From contig CABPSV020000433.1 of the NCBI GenBank assembly GCA_902459845.2, positions 1 to 16,323 on the forward strand: a stretch of 16,323 bases of DNA. The letters run 5' to 3'. This DNA is from Hepatocystis sp. ex Piliocolobus tephrosceles. Lineage: Eukaryota; Apicomplexa; Aconoidasida; Haemosporida; Plasmodiidae. Made by a program: the position numbers and the translations under genes. The notes under the pieces were generated by a model, which was not told where the DNA came from, did not search any database, and worked only from the letters and a program-made list of their open reading frames with translations. Shown here in pieces: positions 6,979-15,900 of the stretch; positions within the stretch are counted from its first letter, which is position 1; every line of letters starts with the position of its first letter.

Positions 6979-9900
6979 CTATAGTTTACTAACGTCCGTT
7001 ACATTCTGATTTCTTTTTTTCCTTTGAATCAAGGTTCTTAACTTACTAATTTTTGTTTTCATTAAGAGGTTAGATTCTTTTAAATCATTATATTCAATAT
7101 ATTCATGGAGTTCGTAGTTTTCATCATAATAGAGCATATTATTTATATCCATTTTCTTTGCTTTGGTCATATTGTTAAAACATTTTTCTTCTTTTATAAA
7201 TTTTTTCTTTTCACAAAATAGAAAGATAAGAATCGATAATTTTTTAGTTTCTATAAATTGAATCATATAAATAGCAAAATAAAATTCCACTAGCGAAATT
7301 GACAAGTTTTTAAATATATTTTCATCAAATAACATATTAATAATATCTTTTTCACATCTATAAAATTCATCATCTAAAAAATTAGTTTGAGTATTATTAT
7401 CGGTTGTGGTGGTATAATTGTTCATATGAGTATTAAAGTATGTATTTGATTTATTTGATATTTCTTTTTCATTTTTTAAATTATAATAATAGTTTCTTTG
7501 ATTGAAATCTTTTTTTGAATTTTTTAAATAATTATAAAACATGTTTAGATTTTCAGCTTCAATAAAATTTTTTTTATTATACGTGTATACATTATTTTGG
7601 TTTATGTGAGAATATAGTTCGTATATTTCAGAATAGGAGCTAAATAAGGAATAAAATAGCAAGTTAGATTTTTTTAATTCGAACTGTTTTTCATTAAGTG
7701 GTATTAAATGTATTGAATATTCGTTATAATTCTTCATCCAGTGTATAAAACATATAGAAAATCTAATTACAAAACTAATCCATTCTACTGTTATTTTACT
7801 ATAAGATTCGTTAACAAATAAAACATTTATAGCTTCAATTATACAGTCAATAAAATGAATTCTGTTCGATCGAAGTTCATTGTTTGGCGATTTTTTTTTT
7901 ATGTTGTTTATATGTTCATCGTCATCGATATGTTTGCCGTTGTTATGACCTATGTAATTGCTAACACCATTTATATCTTTTTTGAATTTATAATTAAATA
8001 AGTCATGTTTTTTTCTTTTAAGGTCTGGAACATACTCGAACTTTTTGTTATTTGTAATCCATCGTTTTAATTCTTCATGAAAATGATTATAAACTTCATC
8101 ATTATTTATGTTTTCCTTTGCATTATTTGTGTCATAAGTTGTGTTATAAGTTGTGTCATAAGTTGTGTCATAAGTTGTGTTATAAGTTGTGTCATAAGTT
8201 GTGTCATAAGTTGTGTCATAAGCTGTGTCATAAGTTGTGTCATAAGTTGTGTTATTAAAGTTGTCGTTATTAAAGTTGTCGTTATTTTCATCTGAATTAC
8301 TTCTTAAGTTACTGTTAAACATTTTATAATGTCCTGATTTTAAATCAATTACTTCCATGTGTATATTTTTATTCAAACAATTACCTTTTAATGCATTTAT
8401 CAACTGTTTATACTTTTTACTTGTATTATATGTCTCTTCAATTAAAAAAATTTCGTCTGTTTTGACATTAAGATAAATGAAATAAGAAGGTATATTATTT
8501 ATTCTTAAAATGAAATCAAAAAACTGCTCTTTTAATGTTTGTTTTACTCTGTTTTTATTTTGTTCCCCATTAGCGTTACTATTTTTATTATTTTTTTTAA
8601 AGGAATCCCCAAAAAATTTATTATTTGGACCATTAAGACCATTTTCTTCTAGTAATATCGGATCAGTTGTTTGTTCATCCTTTTGTCCATCGATAACACT
8701 TTTATCATTATTGTTAGAAAAAAAAACCAATGCAGAAACATCATTGAAAAAATCTTCTAACACCGCTTTATTGGAATTTCCAGATATTCTGTGCCTTTTC
8801 AAAATATGCTTGAATATGATCCATTCTAGTATAACTTTATTTATAATATAAATATAAAAAAAAATAAAAAAAATAAATGGAATAATATTCAAAATGGTGA
8901 AGTTAAAAAAAAAACTAGTTTGTAGTGTCAAATAAATCAAAGCGATTGAAGAAATACATAAATATCGAAATGTCCGTAAAACATTATTAGATCTTTTATC
9001 GTGAGGAGAAAATAATGAGACCAAAGTAGCATATGTACTTACAGTTAAAATCATAACACAACATATAAAATATTTTGAATTATAATTTCCATAAGTGTAT
9101 AATTTACAAATAAAACAAAACACAACAAATATTAATTTTATAAAATCCATTATATCCCAACATCTGTTTTTGTAATTATATCCATTAAATAAAAAGTAAT
9201 TATTTAACTGATTGGTATAAGATGAATTTGTTTTGAATATATTCATGGCTTTATAAATAGATCTTAAAACTATAAAAATATATATCAGTTGAAATAATAA
9301 AGCGTATACTATTCCAAATACAAACAATTTGTTTTTCAAGCTACAAACCTGTGATGGCATGTGATATAAAATTAATGTAGGATTATTATTTTTGTATTTT
9401 ATTGGTTGACACCATAAAAGTTCGACTGTACTCATAAGTGTAAATGGTAAATGAAGGTATAAAATAATAACATATGCTGCTTTAAAATCTTCTAATAATT
9501 TTTTGATTTTTGTATACCAACTTGTGTTTGGTGGATGTATAAAACGAAATAAACCTAAAACTCTTATATTATATATATTTAATAAACACATATATGTCCA
9601 ATAAGTATCTTTTATAATATTATTTTGTATGCTCTGTGTGTTTTTTCTAGTGGTTTCATTTTTTATGTATAATTCTTTATAATGTATAATACCCTCGTCA
9701 GCAGATGATGATTCTTGTTCCTCATCAACGTCGTTTGATTCGTTCGAGTGATTTTCCGAATCAGATGTCATGAAGTTTGTAGAAGAAATCGGGTTCAAAA
9801 CATATTTCTGAATATTAGTGCTACTATATGTTGTATATGTTTCTTCGTTTGCATCCCCATTCTGGTCATTCTTTTTGCCTAATACATCTGATACGTCTGA

Positions 9901-12900
9901 TACATCTGGAAAATTTGGAAATTTTGGAAAATTTTGATTACTATGTTTATTGCGTTTTTCTTTGTCTTTTACGTGAAAATGTCTATTTATTTTTTTTTTT
10001 TTTTCTTTGTTTTGGTTATTTTCGCCTGTGAATATGTTGGCAAAATTATTAGTACCGCTATTAGTATCGCCATTAGTACTGCCATTAGTACTACCATTAT
10101 TGCTCACATTTTTGTCTATTTTTTTTTTTCTCATAGTATTATCCATTATACTATTGAAACATTTTGCCCAAATGCTCGTACGCTTATTTTGACTTTGTCG
10201 TACATATTCTTCTATGTCAGAATTGTCCCATTTTTTAATCCTTTTATTTTTATTTTTAGTTATATTTTGCTTACATATGGTTTGACTAAATTTTCTCGGA
10301 TATCTATAAGCAAAATCATCTATATACTGATAATAATTATCTTCATTTCTGTCATCTATTTGTTTTTGAATCACTTTTTCAGCTTTTTTTAATTTTTTAC
10401 TATTCCAAAAAGTGTATAAAAAATAAATAAAAAAAAATAGAATAGTCACCATAATACAATCAACTAAAGGTTCGACAATTTTAATAAATCTTTGTATATA
10501 CCATATATGTTCATATTTAAAATCACTATTAGTATTTATAAAACAATTTAATCTAACATATTTAGTAATATATTTGATAGGCGAGATAATAAAAAAATGA
10601 AAAAAATGTAGATAATTGTTACTTGGAATCCTATTAGAATCGATAATAAATAAATAAGGCAATAAACAAATAATAAATGAGTACCATATTTTAAAAAACC
10701 CAATAAAAACAAAATTCTTTTGTATAAAACAAAAATAATTTAAATATACTAACAAATAAATGATAATATAAAAAAATATCTTTATTTGTAAAAATTGCCA
10801 CATTTCTTTTTTTTTGCTTACATTACATTTAAAACATATGGAACCTATATATGAAATGTCATAATTTTTTGAACAATTGCTACATAAATATCCTTCAGAA
10901 CCTTCAACACATACTTTATGAGTACCTCCAGTACACCTATTATTGTTTGGACACGCATGAAAATCTGGGATTCGATCCACTGTTAAATATCCATTTTTAT
11001 ATTTTATCTTTTCCTTTTTTTCATTTACTAAAACAGATGTCCATGTTGTTGTTTTGGAGTCTCTTAATTCGTTTTTTGTGATATTTGTTGTGTCATGTAT
11101 GCTCAAAAAGCTTGTATCTATTTTCGACAGCATTTTTTTCTGCATTTCCGACTGCATTGTTTTCCGCACTTTTTTCTGTATTTTCGTATTTGTATGCAAA
11201 TTCGTTTCCTTTGACGGGTAGGACTCCATTGTGACGTGTTGCATTTTGTCACCAAACAAAGTTAACATATTATTTTTTTCTACTATAATATCATATGTGT
11301 CATGGTTATTTATTATAACATTTAATGAGTTCATAGGCGACCATTTAAAATCTATATGGTTAATTTCATAAGTTGCAAAAAATCCTTTTTTCGGTAATGG
11401 GATAGCATGATCGTCTATAGTTATATTGGTATAATATGGATTATTCATTATTTTTATTAAAGTTCTGTATTTTAATCCACCAATACATAAAGCACCTTTA
11501 GGACAACTTACGCATTTCATTTCGGATGATTGTTCAGTGACCATATATCTACCTTTTGTGCAAAAACACTGTTTTTTATCAATTGACCCTTCAAATGAGG
11601 TTGAAAATTCTACACATAAACCGGAACAAACTGAATTATCAATAACGTCTTTATAATACCTTTCTTTACATTTTATACATTTATTATTGTTAGTAACATT
11701 ACTACCACTACCACTACCACTACCACTACCACTACCACTACCACTACTAACACCGTGACCGACTGTGTTACATCCCTGTCCAATCACTTCTTTACAAATT
11801 GTGTCATTTTCTGTACTACTATTTACTTCAATATGCTTATTAAACAAATAATCTGTATCTATTTTGTAATTATCTTCATTCTTTTTTTCTACCCATTGTG
11901 TTTCTTCACCATTCCTTTCATCTTTTTGATTATTATAACTTTCATTTTTGTTATCTACAACTACTTCAACTTGTGCAATGTTATCATCATTACTCAATCT
12001 AATGAATGGCATATATATAGTATCTTCCCCTTCTTGTGATTTTAAATCTAAATTATTTGAACTACCATTTAAAGTTGCATCTTTAACATCATTATTATAT
12101 TCACCTTTTTCCGGGCATTTTTTTTCGGGGCATTTTTTTCCTGTGCAGTTTTTTTCTGTGCATTTTTTTACTGAGCAGTTTTTTTCCGGGCATTTTTTTA
12201 CTGGGCAGTTTTTTTCCGGGCAGTTTTTTTTTGTGCACTTCGCCTGACCAAATTTTAATTTATCGTCTATTAAACGGTAAATATCATTTAAGTACCTAAT
12301 ATAACAACTTCTAGAAGTTTCATAATCACAAAAAATAGTAATATCTTTTCTTTTTTTATTATCCTTACTAACCTTATTATTTTCAAAATTCGAATTATCC
12401 ATATAATTTTTTGTTTTATTTGTAATTAATGAATCGTTAATTACATTCATAAGCAAATAATTGCTATTTTTTTTTTTGGTACTTTCATTAATTAAATAAT
12501 AATAATTTAACAAACTATATGTTTCATTAAAATAATGTATATCGTTTATCCAATCGATATTATTCATTTTTAGTTCTTCATTTGTTATTTTTAGTATCTT
12601 ATTTTTATTACACTTTTTTAACTCTAAAATTTTTTTTCTGTAATAAATATTAAAATGGTTAGCTAACAAACCTCTTAATAATATTTTATTACTTTCACCA
12701 TAAATAGTTTGTAAAGCATAAACAGTATCATATTCGTTTATATCGTTATTTAACTCAATTAAATAGTTAACTATTTCTCTGCAATTATGTTGTATTCTTT
12801 TTTGGTTGTATATCACAAGTTCGTTACTGCAGCTTCTGCAAAGTTCGTTCCTGCAGCTGCTGCAAAGTTCGTTACTACAGCTGTCGCCAAGTTTATTATT

Positions 12901-15900
12901 ACAGCTGCTATTACCATCGTTACCTCTGTGCGTTGTAATTACCAAAAAACTACTGTCTCTATTTTTACGACCACTATCTTTATTCTTATCACTCGTCTTG
13001 CTCACACCAGCCGTAGCTAATTTTTTATTTGCCGAACCTCTTTTATATTTAATTTTTTTATTTTCGCTTTGTTCTTTTGCAACTACTTGTGATACTTCTT
13101 TTTCTTTCCCATTTGAAACTGCATCTGTAATCTCGTTCAACTTTTTTACATTATGTACCAACAACATTCGTAACAACTGTCTACTCATTCCGTATGAACA
13201 AAATTTTTTAACACAATAAAACATTAATTCGTGTGGCATATAAAACAACACAGTTGTTTTAAATATACACGTTAACATAGTTTCTAATACATTAACACTA
13301 TAATCCAGTTCATACACATTATTTAAAAAAGATTTCTTTTTTTTTAAATACATGTTAAATGCGTAATCACCAGTTGGATACCCATACATATATGCAGATC
13401 CTAACTGTTGTGTTTGTTTGTCTTGCGCTACTTTATCTTCTACCCTCTTACAATTATTAACAAATAAATATATGTTAATATAATTATAAACAAATTGTAT
13501 AATATAAAAATTAAATGCAGTGATCTGTTTATAATTCAAAATGTTCAAAAGCTGAGAAAAAAACTCAATCCATAAATATTTACAATATTTTTTATAAATA
13601 TGTGCTAAATTTAAAATTGGTTGGAATAAATATTTTGCCTTTACAATTTTCTTCTTACATTTTTGTATAAACAAATCTTGTTCTTTACAATAATTGACTA
13701 AATGTTCATGCCAAACGAAAAAATCGGTGGTATATTCATTATGTATGATATTATTCCTTCCTATTGTTGGATTTGTTACTTCTGTGTGGGCGGTTGTATG
13801 TATACACATACGTACTTTAGGCTTAGGTTGACAGGAAGTAGGAATCAACCCTTGAGTAGGACTTTTCAAACAAATATACGTACCAATGTTATGCTTAAAA
13901 AAAGAAAAAAAAACTTTTAAAAATAAACATATAAAATATTTATCAAAAACATACTTAAAATAATCACCTTCAAACATTAAACAAATCGTTTCAAACAAAT
14001 CATTACTTAAAAAATATTGTTGAAATATGTGTGTACATGTATATTGAATTTTTGGAAAAAAAGAAAATGTTCCTCTTAAAATGTTTGGTAATAGCGGTTT
14101 TAATATTCTATTTTTCATTTTAACCATATGCAAGTTGTTATTATTTAATTTATTTATATATTTTTCTCTTACCTTTTTAATAAAATGTAATAATGTATCA
14201 TAATATTTAATGTAACAATCATAATTGTCAGAATAATCAAATATAATCAATTTGCTCAGTATAGTAGATTTTTCCTCGTATGATAAAAACAATTGCATCT
14301 TTTGCTGCTCCTTTATATTAGAAAGGGAATGAACTTTTTTATCCTTATCATTTTTACAATTAAAAATGTCATTGTAAAAAATTTCTTCTACTATCTCTTT
14401 TCTGTACAACCTATCATAACATTTCTTTGTATTGTTAATCATATTGCTATTTCTGTTACTTTTCTTTTTTTCCACTTTTGCATCTACCACATTTGCATCT
14501 ACCACATTTGCATCTACCACATTTGCATCTACCACATTTGCATCTACCACTTTTGTATCTACCACTTTTGTATCTACCACTTTTGTATCTACCACTTTTG
14601 TATCTACCACTTTTGCATCTACCACTTTTGCATCTACCACTTTTGCATCTACCACTTTTGTATCTACCACTTTTGCATCTACCACTTTTGCATCTACCAC
14701 TTTTGCATCTACCACATTTGCATCTACCACTTTTGTATCTACCACTTTTGCATCTACCACTTTTGTATCTACCACATTTGCATCTACCACTTTTGTATCT
14801 ACCACATTTGCATCTACCACTTTTGTATCTACCACATTTGCATCTACCACTTTTGTATCTACCACATTTGCATATACTGATTCCTCACCGTTTTGACTTA
14901 ACCTACATGTCACACGATTAGCACGTTCATTGCACATCGTGTCATAAATTACTTTCCTATGTTTCATCTCTTTATTAATCATCTTTTGAATAAACATATG
15001 TTCCCTTTTTTTTGTTAATACTATTCTATCTTTAGATAGTAAAAAATTGGTAAGGATTATGTGCTTAGATTTATAATTCCTCAATTTTTTATTATATGGT
15101 TTTATAAAAGTTCTACTATTGTTAACATTCTCAGTAAAAGTATAATTATCGTCATTATGGTCATTATCGTCATGTAAGCTGGTTATATAATTTATATATT
15201 CATTAATACTCGACTTATTACGATTACCTAAATTATAACTAGTATTATTAAATAAATAATTTATAATAGTTTGTATTTCATTTCTTTTTTTCATTTGGTC
15301 ATTCCTATTTTCACACACCTCAACATCGTCTTCATCAAAAAGATTACATGCCATTTCTAACTTTTTATCATCATAAAATAAATTATTTTCAAATTTTACA
15401 AACTCACATGGATAAACATTTGTTATATTATATTGCAAAATGCACAAAATAAATAAATGAAAATCGGAATAATTATATTTTTTCATTTCTAATAACAACT
15501 GTAAATAGTTAAAAAAATAAAACACATATTTTTTGCTAAGTACATGTAAATTACTATTAATTAAAAATAAAAACTTTTTAAAAATGTAAATTCTTTTCCT
15601 TTTTTTTAAACAATAATATGTTATTCCATTCATGTTTTTAAAATATTGAATCAAAATGTACTTAATTATTTTTTTATAACACTTTATTCCATTTTTATAA
15701 TACAGTTGACAAAAAAGTAAAAATATATACACACTCGTTTCGAATGGTACATGAGCACTAAATGGGGTACTATATCCGTTGCCATGCTTTTTAGTATTTT
15801 TATCTGACTCGGCTTTATTTTCAGCTTGTTTGACCTTATTTTCATCTGCTTCGACTTTATTTTTATCTGCTTCGACTTTATTTTCATCTGATTCGACTTT

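Noticed and set aside
14293..14921. Three overlapping plus-strand ORFs of 147-195 residues (CIYHF, TTFAS and LPLLH repeats)
   Set aside because: Antisense shadows of the 15-bp VVDxx array, open only because the unit lacks stops in these frames.
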